A stretch of DNA of 64,000 bases from Methylococcaceae bacterium (GTDB lineage: Bacteria; Pseudomonadota; Gammaproteobacteria; Methylococcales; Methylomonadaceae), in the NCBI GenBank assembly GCA_006844705.1, contig SPJS01000063.1, positions 1 through 64,000 on the forward strand, given 5' to 3'. Below, piece by piece: positions 1-8,323 of this stretch. Position 1 is the first letter of the stretch. Each line of letters begins with the position of its first letter. The notes beneath the pieces were generated by a model. The model searched no databases. It was not told the DNA's origin and saw only the letters and a list, made by a program, of their open reading frames with translations. A program made the translations under genes and the position numbers.

Positions 1-140
1 CTTATTTTTCCTCTTATTTTTCCTCTTATTTTTCCTCTTATTTTTCCTCTTATTTTTCCTCTTATTTTTCCTCTTATTTTTCCTCTTATTTTTCCTCTTA
101 TTTTTCCTGTCCCTTATTTTTCCTGTCCCTTATTTTTCCT
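1..140. repeat. 12-bp tandem repeat array
   Basis: Nine head-to-tail perfect copies of CTTATTTTTCCT fill 1-108. Two more copies follow at 113-124 and 129-140, each preceded by an extra GTCC. The array runs off the left edge, so its full length is unknown. It is low complexity, has no coding potential and lies downstream of the cytochrome gene. Copy number probably varies between strains by slippage; that is an inference. Confidence 0.9.
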
Positions 141-157
141 TATTCGTTCACCCATTT

Positions 158-183
158 AAGACTCCTCTATTTAGAGGAGTCTT
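158..183 (-). terminator. stem-loop terminator after the cytochrome gene
   Basis: A perfect 10-bp inverted repeat (AAGACTCCTC / GAGGAGTCTT) with a 6-nt loop lies 14 bp past the stop codon of the minus-strand cytochrome gene. The position fits an intrinsic terminator, although the following T-run on the minus strand is weak. Confidence 0.6.
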
Positions 184-196
184 GCACTTTATACGA

Positions 197-712
197 TTAT
201 TTTACAGGCATACTATTTGAGACCTCATTTACAGAGGAGTCGATTCGAAATGTTTCATGGCATCCCTGACAATGGCCAAGAACATCGGCTAATTGTTGTA
301 AAGTGTGCTTTGAGTCTTTGAGTGTTACCGCATCATCAGCAATTTTATCAAAATCCATATGCATAGCTTTCCCTAAAATTTTAAAAGACTTAGGTAGGGC
401 AGAGTGCAATTCATCGTTAGATTGTTTCTTTTTCGCTTTAAAACCGACTGACCTGGCGTAGTTGGCAACAGCCTCCATATCATCAACAGCTAAAGCACCA
501 ATAATCGATTGCGTAGCTGTTAACATACCACGCATATTTGAAAAAATTTGCGCTTTTAGTTGTTCATTAAGGTGAACAGCTTGTCGAGGATCAAATTCAT
601 TTGCGGTAACATTAAAACTAACTAACCCTAGCACCATGATTGGCAATTGTTTTATTAGGATTTGTGTTAAGAAAGACAGGCTTATATTCAAAGTTTTTTG
701 TACAGTATTCAT
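197..712 (-). CDS. c-type cytochrome, cytochrome c'/c556-like
   Basis: Small periplasmic haem protein of about 171 residues. A hydrophobic N-terminal segment looks like a signal peptide (cleavage near VTANE). The mature part reads as a four-helix bundle. A single CQGCH haem-c motif sits near the C-terminus (about residues 148-152), where cytochrome c' and c556 proteins carry it, followed by the typical aromatic/Arg residues (ETFRI). The longer reading frame opens with GTG at 724, but GTGGAG there makes a good ribosome binding site for the ATG at 712, so that start is preferred. The gene stands alone, so its redox partner cannot be inferred. A terminator-like hairpin follows it. Confidence 0.8.
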   Translation of the reverse strand: MNTVQKTLNISLSFLTQILIKQLPIMVLGLVSFNVTANEFDPRQAVHLNEQLKAQIFSNMRGMLTATQSIIGALAVDDMEAVANYARSVGFKAKKKQSNDELHSALPKSFKILGKAMHMDFDKIADDAVTLKDSKHTLQQLADVLGHCQGCHETFRIDSSVNEVSNSMPVK

Positions 713-849
713 ATTCGACTCCACAATAATATTAGTATTTAATTATATAATAACTTATTGCGGTTTGTATATAAATTTCATGGCTATGACTTACCAGTGG
801 TTGCTTCCATTTTGTCTCTCAAAGTACGGCGTAAATACGTCCTTGTAAC

Positions 850-885
850 CTAGGAGGCTGTCGGATTATGGATGATTCTACTGCG
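850..885. repeat. dispersed repeat fragment (solo arm)
   Basis: About 35 bp from CTAGGAGGCTGTCGGATTAT onward match 24833-24866 with only a few differences. At the second site the sequence forms a complete hairpin with an inverted arm; here only one arm is present. This looks like one end of a small transposable element or an IS terminal repeat. No transposase is nearby. Confidence 0.65.
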
Positions 886-904
886 GCGATGGGAAAAATT
901 GAAC

Positions 905-992
905 CAATGGGGTCATATATGGTCCGCCCCGTATTGCAAGTATTGTTTGATCGTAACATAAAGAAATATTGCATCCATATATGACCCCATTG
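905..992. repeat. 88-bp palindromic element with 18-bp perfect terminal inverted repeats
   Basis: CAATGGGGTCATATATGG at 905-922 is repeated in perfect inverted orientation at 975-992, enclosing 52 bp without an open frame. The form fits a miniature inverted-repeat element (MITE) or a very stable RNA hairpin. No second copy was noticed in the window. Confidence 0.7.
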
Positions 993-1045
993 ATATATTA
1001 GTAAGAGATGTATGCTAATCAGCCGGTTTTATAGGCAAGGGAAAC

Positions 1046-1101
1046 ACCTGAATCCGTGACTTGACTACGGCACAGGACGCATTGAAGTCACGAGTTCAGG
1101 T
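1046..1101. promoter_or_regulatory. 17-bp stem-loop upstream of the peptide-modification operon
   Basis: ACCTGAATCCGTGACTT at 1046-1062 pairs with the inverted copy at 1085-1101 (15 of 17 positions) around a 22-nt loop. It lies about 165 bp before the first gene of the operon starting at 1267. A second, weaker hairpin (about 1194-1239, CAGG/CCTG inner stem) lies between it and the start codon. Either could be a leader structure or another palindromic remnant. Nothing else recognisable was seen in 713-1266. Confidence 0.45.
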
Positions 1102-1266
1102 AATAAACTCACATCATCAAAGTGCATTATTACTCGCTGAAGCCTTCAGCTTTTTCATATTTATTTGTAGTTGAAAATCATATTATTGTCTCGAACGTAC
1201 TCGAAAAGCAGGCGTTATTCCTGACTTCGTACACGTTCTATTGTTAAATTTTCACAGGAGAATAAT

Positions 1267-1494
1267 ATGAAAACCAAAGTAAAAGGCTCTGAACGAGTCA
1301 TGTTTGAATGTAAAGAAAACGGCAAGCGCACGCTGGCTGAATTCGACAATGTCGAAGAAGCATTGCAGGCATCAGGTGGGTATCTATCTATACAAAAAGA
1401 GCCGGTTTGGTGGCGCTTTGGTATGCCCGGACTAGAAATGTTTCAAGACTTCAAAAATCTTGGTCAAATGGCTCATAAACAATTTTTAAGGTAA
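1267..1494 (+). CDS. 75-aa small protein, candidate RiPP precursor
   Basis: First gene of a tight four-gene plus-strand operon, with a strong ribosome binding site (AGGAGAATAAT before ATG). The product has no signal peptide. A GlyGly at residues 37-38 follows an acidic helix-like stretch (NVEEALQAS), resembling a double-glycine leader cut by peptidase-containing ABC transporters, though the canonical hydrophobic positions are only partly met. The segment after GlyGly (37 residues) is rich in aromatics (PVWWRFGMPG, FQDF) and includes WxR, FxD and FxN triplets, the kind of sites crosslinked by triceptide radical SAM enzymes. The adjacent radical SAM and C39-ABC genes make a precursor role plausible. 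The N-terminal half could instead be a small folded accessory domain. Confidence 0.6.
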   Translation: MKTKVKGSERVMFECKENGKRTLAEFDNVEEALQASGGYLSIQKEPVWWRFGMPGLEMFQDFKNLGQMAHKQFLR

Positions 1495-1501
1495 TCACGT
1501 C

Positions 1502-2557
1502 ATGAAAGAGAACAACATGGCCGGACCTTGTGGTGATATCAGAGCAATTCAAATTCATCCCAGTAAATTATGCAATTTGAATTGTCTTCATTGTTATTCT
1601 TCTTCATCTCCTAAACAGCGCGGGGCATTAGATGCAGCGCTGTTAGACGCCACCCTGTCGGAGGCCGCTGATGAAGGCTATAACTATGTCAGTATTTCCG
1701 GGGGAGAACCTTTGATGTACCCTTCGCTGGTTCACTTGCTGGGTTCCAGCAAATCACTCGGATTTAATACTGCAATCACAAGCAATGGCATGTTGTTCTC
1801 TACCCGTCACCTGAAAGATTTATCAGACGTTACTGATCTAATCGCTATTAGTCTGGATGGCGTTCCGGAATCGCATAATACCATGCGCAATTATCCCAAA
1901 GCCTTTGAAAAAATGGCTTCCAAACTTGAAATACTGCGTGACAGCGGCATCCCTTTTGGCTTTATTTTTACCCTGACACAATACAATCTGCATGAATTAG
2001 CATGGATTATAGCGTTTGCCATTGAGCAAGGCGCGCGCTTACTGCAGATTCACCCGCTGGAAAACTATGGTGCAGCCCAAACGCATCTGGCCGAAGAGCA
2101 ACCAGACCGAACCGAAGCGGCCTATGCCTATATGTACATTGGTCAATTGATTCAGCAATATAAAGATCAACTGGCCATCCAGCTGGATTATGCCACCAAG
2201 GCCATCATCAAAGACAGCCCTGAAAAAATCTATGTGTTGCCCTCCCCCCCTGACGACAATGCTCCCTTTGCCAGCATGTTGGGGGAATTAACCATCGAAC
2301 CGGACGGCACCATCGTCCCGATTCAGTATGGGTTTTCGCGCCATTATGCGTTGGGAAATATCCATGACATGAGCTTTAAATCCATGCTATCTGAATGGCG
2401 CAGCGAGAAGTCAGCGGATTTCTACCGTTTATGTGAACAGGTCTATCGCAATGCCATAGAAGATGATAGCCCGTTTGTCTTCAACTGGAATGAAATAATT
2501 TCTACGGCTTCCCAGCAACTACCTTCAGCATTCCCGTTGCGTTTTAAGCAACAGTAA
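1502..2557 (+). CDS. radical SAM peptide maturase with SPASM-like C-terminus
   Basis: Radical SAM enzyme of 351 residues. The [4Fe-4S]/AdoMet motif CNLNCLHC is at residues 24-31, followed by the SAM-binding SGGEP and a SLDG motif. The C-terminal section (IEPDGTIVPIQYGF, LGNI) aligns in form with SPASM/twitch domains of PqqE-like maturases, but the cysteines that normally bind auxiliary clusters are absent: only C10 and one late Cys exist outside the core motif. The enzyme is inferred to modify a ribosomal peptide, most likely the product of the gene 7 bp upstream. Neighbouring export genes support this. The exact chemistry (C-C, ether or thioether crosslink, epimerisation) cannot be read from the sequence. 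Confidence 0.85.
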   Translation: MKENNMAGPCGDIRAIQIHPSKLCNLNCLHCYSSSSPKQRGALDAALLDATLSEAADEGYNYVSISGGEPLMYPSLVHLLGSSKSLGFNTAITSNGMLFSTRHLKDLSDVTDLIAISLDGVPESHNTMRNYPKAFEKMASKLEILRDSGIPFGFIFTLTQYNLHELAWIIAFAIEQGARLLQIHPLENYGAAQTHLAEEQPDRTEAAYAYMYIGQLIQQYKDQLAIQLDYATKAIIKDSPEKIYVLPSPPDDNAPFASMLGELTIEPDGTIVPIQYGFSRHYALGNIHDMSFKSMLSEWRSEKSADFYRLCEQVYRNAIEDDSPFVFNWNEIISTASQQLPSAFPLRFKQQ

Positions 2558-2577
2558 GCGCCGATTCGAGTCGTCAC

Positions 2578-4779
2578 ATGAAGAAATTTCCGTTTCAAAA
2601 ACAAATGGATGCCATGGATTGTGGCCCCAGTTGCCTGCAAATGATTGCGCGCCATTACGGGCGTATATTACCCATTGAGCAATTGCGCAGGGATTGCGCG
2701 ATGACCCGCAACGGCGTCACCCTGGGCGGAATTGCCGATGCCGCTGAAAAAAACCAGCTTAAAACAGTGGCCATCAAAGCCTCTCTGCAAATGCTTGAAG
2801 AGGACGTCATACTGCCGTGCGTTGCCCATTGGCGGCAACGCCACTTTGTCGTGGTCTATGCGATTGACGCAAAATACGTGTATGTTGCTGACCCGGCCTA
2901 CGGCTTAGTGAAATACAGTAAACAGGAATTTGTCGCCGGCTGGTTGAATCAAATTAATCCTGCAGAGGACGACCAGGGGATACTCCTACTGCTGGATACC
3001 ACTGCAGAGTTCTATCAAGGGGAAGACTGGGCACAACAACAGGCAAGCGGGCTGGGGTTTCTGTTACCTTATTTTCGCCCTTATCGGGCGTTGTTCCTGC
3101 AACTGTTTCTTGGCTTGTTGGTCGGCAGTCTGATGACCTTGTCGCTGCCGTTTATGACCCAGGCATTGGTTGATCACGGCATCAACTACAACAATCTCAA
3201 TTTTGTGTATATTCTGCTGGGTGCCCAGCTTACCCTGTTTCTGTCGCAAACCTCGGTGGAAATATTACGCAGCTGGATACTGCTGCATATCGGCGCACGC
3301 ATCAATATCGCGATAATTTCTGACTTTCTGCTTAAGCTGATTAAATTGCCGATTGCATTTTTTGACAGCAAATCTATTGGCGATCTGCTACAACGCATTC
3401 ATGATCACCAGCGTATCGAGGAGTTTCTCTCATCCGCCACCTTGACCACGCTGTTTTCATTAGTCAATGTCTTCGTATTCAGCCTGGTGCTTGCCTGGTA
3501 TAACCTGCAGATATTGTTTATTTTTTTATTTGGCGCCAGCCTGTACGTCAGCTGGGTGCTGATGTTCATGAAAAAACGTGCAGAACTGGATTACAAACGC
3601 TTTGATCAGGCCGCAAAAACGCAAAGCAGCCTGGTGCAGATGATCTACGGCATGCAGGAAATCAAACTGAATAATTCTGAACGCCGTCGCCGCTGGGAAT
3701 GGGAAGGTATTCAGATCGGCCTGTTTAAAGTGTCGATGAAAAGTCTATCGCTGTTTCAATATCAGTCAACCGGCGCCAATTTTATCAATGAATTAAAAAA
3801 CATTCTGATTACCTTTTATTGCGCAAAATCGGTCATTGACGGCAATATGACACTGGGCATGATGTTATCCGTGCAATACATCATAGGTCAGCTGAATGTC
3901 CCGTTGACTGGGTTTGTCAGCTTTATGCAATCCATGCAGGATGCCAAAATAAGTCTTAAACGCCTGTCAGAAGTGCATGGCCATAAAGAAGAGCAGAACA
4001 CTCAGCAACAGCTGTTGACACTGCCGCAAAATAAACATATCGCCCTGCGCGATAACGTCTGTTTTCGCTATGGGCGGGATAATTCTCCGCTCATTCTGGA
4101 TCATATCAATATAGATATTCCACAAGGAAAAGTCACCGCCATCGTCGGCGCCAGTGGCAGTGGCAAAACCACGTTGCTGAAACTGTTACTCGGCTTTTAT
4201 CCGCCGGGTGCGGGCAGTATCAAAATTGGTTCGAGCAATCTGTCAGACATTGATACCGCTGCCTGGCGTCAGCAATGTGGTGTCGTCATGCAGGACGGCT
4301 TTATCTTTAATGATAGCCTGCTGCGTAATATCACCGAATCCGAACCTTCCGGCCGGATCGACCCTCAACGTCTACAAAACGCCATCGACATTGCCAACCT
4401 GGAAGATATTATCCGCGCCCTGCCGGATGGTATGAATACCCTTATCGGTGCGGACGGCATTTCATTAAGCGGCGGACAAAATCAACGCGTACTCATCGCC
4501 CGCGCGGTGTACAAGAATCCCCAATACCTGTTTTTTGATGAAGCCACCAGTGCGCTGGATGCCAAAAACGAACGTCAGGTGTTACAGCAGCTTGACCAGT
4601 TCATGCAGGGAAAAACAGCGGTCATCATTGCCCACCGTCTGAGCACGGTTAAAAATGCCGACCAGATACTGGTGCTGGATCAGGGCAGAATTATTGAAAG
4701 TGGCCATCACCAGCAACTGGTCATCGCCAAAGGCCCGTATTATCAACTGGTGAAAAACCAGCTGGAGCTGGGAGAATAA
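2578..4779 (+). CDS. peptidase-containing ABC transporter (PCAT), C39 family
   Basis: A 733-residue inner-membrane exporter. The N-terminal C39 peptidase domain has Cys15 in MDCGPSCL, His89 in HFVVVY and Asp105 in ADPAYG, a complete catalytic set. Several membrane helices follow (about 160-460), then a nucleotide-binding domain with Walker A GASGSGKTT, signature LSGGQNQR, Walker B LFFDEATSALD and the switch His in IIAHRL. Such proteins cut double-glycine leaders and export the mature peptide. The gene starts 20 bp after the radical SAM gene and ends one base before the HlyD start, so the operon is translationally compact. An intact peptidase implies a leader-bearing substrate, for which the 75-aa protein is the obvious candidate. 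Confidence 0.93.
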   Translation: MKKFPFQKQMDAMDCGPSCLQMIARHYGRILPIEQLRRDCAMTRNGVTLGGIADAAEKNQLKTVAIKASLQMLEEDVILPCVAHWRQRHFVVVYAIDAKYVYVADPAYGLVKYSKQEFVAGWLNQINPAEDDQGILLLLDTTAEFYQGEDWAQQQASGLGFLLPYFRPYRALFLQLFLGLLVGSLMTLSLPFMTQALVDHGINYNNLNFVYILLGAQLTLFLSQTSVEILRSWILLHIGARINIAIISDFLLKLIKLPIAFFDSKSIGDLLQRIHDHQRIEEFLSSATLTTLFSLVNVFVFSLVLAWYNLQILFIFLFGASLYVSWVLMFMKKRAELDYKRFDQAAKTQSSLVQMIYGMQEIKLNNSERRRRWEWEGIQIGLFKVSMKSLSLFQYQSTGANFINELKNILITFYCAKSVIDGNMTLGMMLSVQYIIGQLNVPLTGFVSFMQSMQDAKISLKRLSEVHGHKEEQNTQQQLLTLPQNKHIALRDNVCFRYGRDNSPLILDHINIDIPQGKVTAIVGASGSGKTTLLKLLLGFYPPGAGSIKIGSSNLSDIDTAAWRQQCGVVMQDGFIFNDSLLRNITESEPSGRIDPQRLQNAIDIANLEDIIRALPDGMNTLIGADGISLSGGQNQRVLIARAVYKNPQYLFFDEATSALDAKNERQVLQQLDQFMQGKTAVIIAHRLSTVKNADQILVLDQGRIIESGHHQQLVIAKGPYYQLVKNQLELGE

Positions 4780-4780
4780 T

Positions 4781-6055
4781 ATGTACACCGATCACTTCCC
4801 CGAAGAATACAGTATGTATACCCAGGATTTGCTGGCAAGACCACCCGCCTGGCTACTGCGCTGGGGCGGGACGCTGATATTCAGCGCACTGGTAACCATG
4901 CTGATACTGAGTTGGGTCATCAAATACCCGGAAGTCATCAAGGCCGAAGTCACCCTCACCACCTCCGAGCCAGCACTGGCGTTGATCGCCAAACAGGACG
5001 GCCAGCTGCATTGGTTAAAATCCAGCGAGCAAGGCACCGTCGCGCAAGGTGAAATCATTGCGGTCATCGACAACCCGGCCAGGCTCGACGATGTAAAACA
5101 ACTAAAACAGTGGCTGCTTAAGCATCCCTCCAATCAATCAGACGCACAATTGCCCGCAGGATTAACCCTGGGGGATATTCAGCAAAGCTATGCTCAATTT
5201 GAAAAGCTGCTGAACCAATATCATTTTTTTATTGCTCAAAATGATCTGGCAACAAAAACGCGCGATAACCGCCAGCAAAAACAGCAATTACACACGCTAT
5301 TGCAACACTACGACACACAACTGGCGACGTTGACTCAACAACAACGCCTGCTGGAAAAAAAACGCCGCAGGAACGAAAAATTGCAGCGCAAAAGCCTGGT
5401 GGCTGCAAGCGCGCTGGATGAAGTCGATATTGAACTGCTCAACAATCGAAGCCAACAGGAGCGCATTGCAACCACCGCCAGCCAATCACGCCTGGAACTG
5501 CTCAACCTGCAGAGCCAGCTTAACGATGACACCACGCAATATCAGACAAAAGCCCAGCAATATAAGGTGCAGTTAAGCGAAGCACGTCAAAACCTTAACG
5601 CGGCAATCAGCAACTGGGAACAGCGTTATCTGCTGCAATCACCGATTAATGGCAGCCTGACCTATGTCAACTACTGGAGTGAACACCAGTTTGTTAAAGC
5701 CGGTGATGAAGTGGTCACTGTGGTACCGCAAACCGATCAGCCCATCCTGGCCAAAATCAAGATGCCCATGGAAAATTCCGGCAAGGTCAAAACCGGTCAA
5801 ACCGTTTTGATAAAACTGGCGGGCTATCCCTATCAGGAATATGGCCAACTGGAAACCACGGTGCATTCCATTTCGCTCGTGCCCAGAGAACAGCAATACA
5901 CCTTACAGGCTAAACTGCCCAACACCCTGACCACCAGCTTCAAAAAACCGCTGAAATTCAGTCAGGAAATGAGCGGAAGCGCAGAAATCATCACGGAAGA
6001 CCTGCGCTTGATTGAACGGTTTTTTTACAACATTGTAAACATTTTTCGGCTTTAA
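4781..6055 (+). CDS. HlyD-family membrane fusion protein
   Basis: Periplasmic adaptor of 424 residues that links the ABC exporter to an outer-membrane channel. It has a short cytoplasmic N-terminus, one membrane helix (about 27-48), a biotinyl-lipoyl-like half motif, a long Gln-rich coiled coil (about 100-265), the second lipoyl half (LQSPINGSLTYVNYW) and a beta-barrel region. The start overlaps the upstream stop region, with GGAGAAT as ribosome binding site. No outer-membrane factor (TolC) gene lies in the cluster, so a TolC encoded elsewhere is assumed. It ends 18 bp from the convergent chemotaxis receptor gene. Confidence 0.9.
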   Translation: MYTDHFPEEYSMYTQDLLARPPAWLLRWGGTLIFSALVTMLILSWVIKYPEVIKAEVTLTTSEPALALIAKQDGQLHWLKSSEQGTVAQGEIIAVIDNPARLDDVKQLKQWLLKHPSNQSDAQLPAGLTLGDIQQSYAQFEKLLNQYHFFIAQNDLATKTRDNRQQKQQLHTLLQHYDTQLATLTQQQRLLEKKRRRNEKLQRKSLVAASALDEVDIELLNNRSQQERIATTASQSRLELLNLQSQLNDDTTQYQTKAQQYKVQLSEARQNLNAAISNWEQRYLLQSPINGSLTYVNYWSEHQFVKAGDEVVTVVPQTDQPILAKIKMPMENSGKVKTGQTVLIKLAGYPYQEYGQLETTVHSISLVPREQQYTLQAKLPNTLTTSFKKPLKFSQEMSGSAEIITEDLRLIERFFYNIVNIFRL

Positions 6056-6073
6056 AAATCAAAACCAGACTGA

Positions 6074-7759
6074 TCAAGCAACTTTAAACTTATCGATCAT
6101 ATTGTGTAGCTCAGTCGCCATGCGTGTTAAGTCGCTATTCGCCTGAGCAATTTGGTCTGAACTGGATACGGAATGTACAGCCGTCTCATTAATGCTGACT
6201 ATATTTGTATTAATTTCTTCTGACACCACTTTTTGCTGTTCAGTGGCACTGGCGATATCTTCACTCATTGACTTAATTCTATCGACTGACGAGGCAATGG
6301 TTTCAATTGAATGGCCCGCCTGTTTTGCTTGTTCGACAGCAGATTGCGCTTGAGAGCAGCTTTTATTCATTGCTTCCACCGCCTTTCTTGACCCTTCCTG
6401 AAGATTATTAATCATGTCATTAATCTCTTCGGTGGCCGTTTGAGTGCGTCCGGCCAACGTACGTACTTCATCAGCCACCACAGCAAACCCTCTTCCCTGC
6501 TCGCCTGCCCTGGCCGCTTCAATTGCCGCATTCAGTGCTAATAAATTCGTCTGTTCTGCAATACCTTTAATAACATCCAGCACAGATCCAATCGTCTTAC
6601 TTTCATTTTCCACGTCATTAATAATCTTTGATGAAACCACAATTTCATCGGCCAACCCTTGTATCGCCTGCCCTGTCTGACTGACCAGCTGATCCCCGGC
6701 TGATGTTTCTGTATTGGCATTAATTGCAGCATGAGCCGTATCAGCAATATTCCGACTAATCTCTTGTACGGTTGCGGTCATTTCATTCATCGCCGTAGCC
6801 ACCATATCGGTCTCTGTTCGCTGTCTTTGAATATTTGACTGCGATTGCTGCACAATACCTGATGTCTGTTCTGCCGCTGCGGCAAGCTGCTGCGTAATAT
6901 TGCGAATGGTCAAAATCATCGTTGACAACTGTTGTTGCATTTCTTTGATCGGTTTATTCACTTCATTTCCATTCAACTCAATCGTATCGGTCAGGTCACC
7001 CGACGCAATCGTCTTCAGTCTATCGATAACATACTGCAGTTGCGCTGCGACCGAACTTTTAATTGACATACTGATCACTGCGCCCAAAATAAAGGCAATC
7101 AATGACATGAAAGATAAAACGGTAATCGCAGAGTCTTCATGATCTTTGGCTGTTTGCATGGCTTTTTCAGTGAACGTCTCCATTTCCATCAACAGAGACA
7201 TCAACTTTTCAGCCAGCACTGCTTCTTCATGTTCCATTTTCTCGACATAATCCATTGCCCTGTGAATCTTTCCTTGAGCAAACATATCGAACGCTGTTTT
7301 GGCATGGTCCTCATACGTTTGGTGCTGAGATTCGATTTGCTTTAGGACGTCCTCCACATGGGAGAATTCTTCAATCATTATTGCTTCTTGACTGTCTTTC
7401 AGAATCTGCGCAGCCAATGCTTCACCTTTGAGAATTTCTTCACTGACCTTCTTGCTCAATTTCTCAAACTCATGGATATTATGAGTAAAATGCTGTTTGG
7501 CTTCCGTGTCAATCTCAAGCATGCCACCGTATCGCGCGACGCGTTCAAACAAAATGGCTTGCTCCAACTGATGTTCAGTGATCAACGTCAATAATTTAGT
7601 CATCGGAATATCTTTTTCTGCAATCCCTTTTAATTCTTCTCCTATTTTTGACATTGAAAATAAAGCATAACCAACACTGAGCAACATCAAAAGCAGCAAA
7701 ATTCCAGCCAGACTCAAGATTTTTGCTGAAATTGGGAATTTATTAAAAAACGCGTTCAT
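6074..7759 (-). CDS. methyl-accepting chemotaxis protein
   Basis: Transmembrane chemoreceptor of 561 residues. TM1 is at about 13-34, a periplasmic helical-bundle sensor (about 35-210, 4HB-like) follows, then TM2 (about 212-232), HAMP and a long cytoplasmic signalling domain. The highly conserved hairpin tip ([20 protein letters not shown]) is intact, so coupling to CheA/CheW is expected. No CheR/CheB-binding pentapeptide is seen at the C-terminus. The ligand is unknown; the sensor sequence (His-, Glu- and Met-rich helices) gives no clear hint. It is encoded alone, convergent with the export operon. Confidence 0.93.
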   Translation of the reverse strand: MNAFFNKFPISAKILSLAGILLLLMLLSVGYALFSMSKIGEELKGIAEKDIPMTKLLTLITEHQLEQAILFERVARYGGMLEIDTEAKQHFTHNIHEFEKLSKKVSEEILKGEALAAQILKDSQEAIMIEEFSHVEDVLKQIESQHQTYEDHAKTAFDMFAQGKIHRAMDYVEKMEHEEAVLAEKLMSLLMEMETFTEKAMQTAKDHEDSAITVLSFMSLIAFILGAVISMSIKSSVAAQLQYVIDRLKTIASGDLTDTIELNGNEVNKPIKEMQQQLSTMILTIRNITQQLAAAAEQTSGIVQQSQSNIQRQRTETDMVATAMNEMTATVQEISRNIADTAHAAINANTETSAGDQLVSQTGQAIQGLADEIVVSSKIINDVENESKTIGSVLDVIKGIAEQTNLLALNAAIEAARAGEQGRGFAVVADEVRTLAGRTQTATEEINDMINNLQEGSRKAVEAMNKSCSQAQSAVEQAKQAGHSIETIASSVDRIKSMSEDIASATEQQKVVSEEINTNIVSINETAVHSVSSSDQIAQANSDLTRMATELHNMIDKFKVA

Positions 7760-8323
7760 TTATTGTCCTGTTACGTTAAATACATTGAAATAGCACTACT
7801 GATTGGGAGAATGGGTCAATGTCCCGGCAATCATTACTTAGCTTAGCCTACTATTACAAAAATGCGATCCATTGGTTCGCTGAAAATCTTGGCACCAGCG
7901 CGTCAGAGAAGAGCAGATTTTTAGTCCGCGATAGCGAAGCGATCAGGGCACACTGTTTAGCCGTCGTGCGTGAGCGCCAGAGGCGAAACAGCCATACGAA
8001 CAGTCAAGTCATTTGAAGGAGCACCACGTAGCTGCAACGAGTTTGTGAGGGTGTAGTGAAGTGGTGGGCACGCAGGACGCATCGTGGCCGTTGGAGGCAT
8101 AAGCGGTCGCGTTAAGTTGTTGCCGCTTGCTTAGGCTGGGATGCCCAAAACAAGCTTTTGCAAAAATAGCAACTCCCGGCAACACTCTTACAACATTGAT
8201 AAAAAACAGGTCAAAACGATCGATTTACATCATTGCTATAGCTACGCATAGCCCACAGCCATCAAGCAACAAATGAGGCGTTTTTTAACGTGGATCAAGC
8301 ACCAAGAAAGCAACCCATCTCTG
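7760..8323. other. 564-bp intergenic region, no supported gene
   Basis: The stretch between the chemoreceptor start and the ureC stop. A 65-codon frame at 7819-8016 has no ribosome binding site and an unconvincing composition, so it is not called. The middle (about 7900-8180) is richer in GC and has several short inverted pairs (for example AGCGG/CCGCT around 8101-8126, and GAGCACCAC/GTGGTGGGC), resembling a decayed palindromic element or a structured RNA. No family is recognised. This is where ureE/F/G would often be found; none is present. Confidence 0.5.

Noticed and set aside
1-140. Possible CRISPR array
   Set aside because: Units are adjacent 12-bp copies with no unique spacers; it is a simple tandem repeat.
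7819-8016. 65-codon plus-strand open frame
   Set aside because: No ribosome binding site, no recognisable domain, composition like non-coding sequence; left as intergenic.
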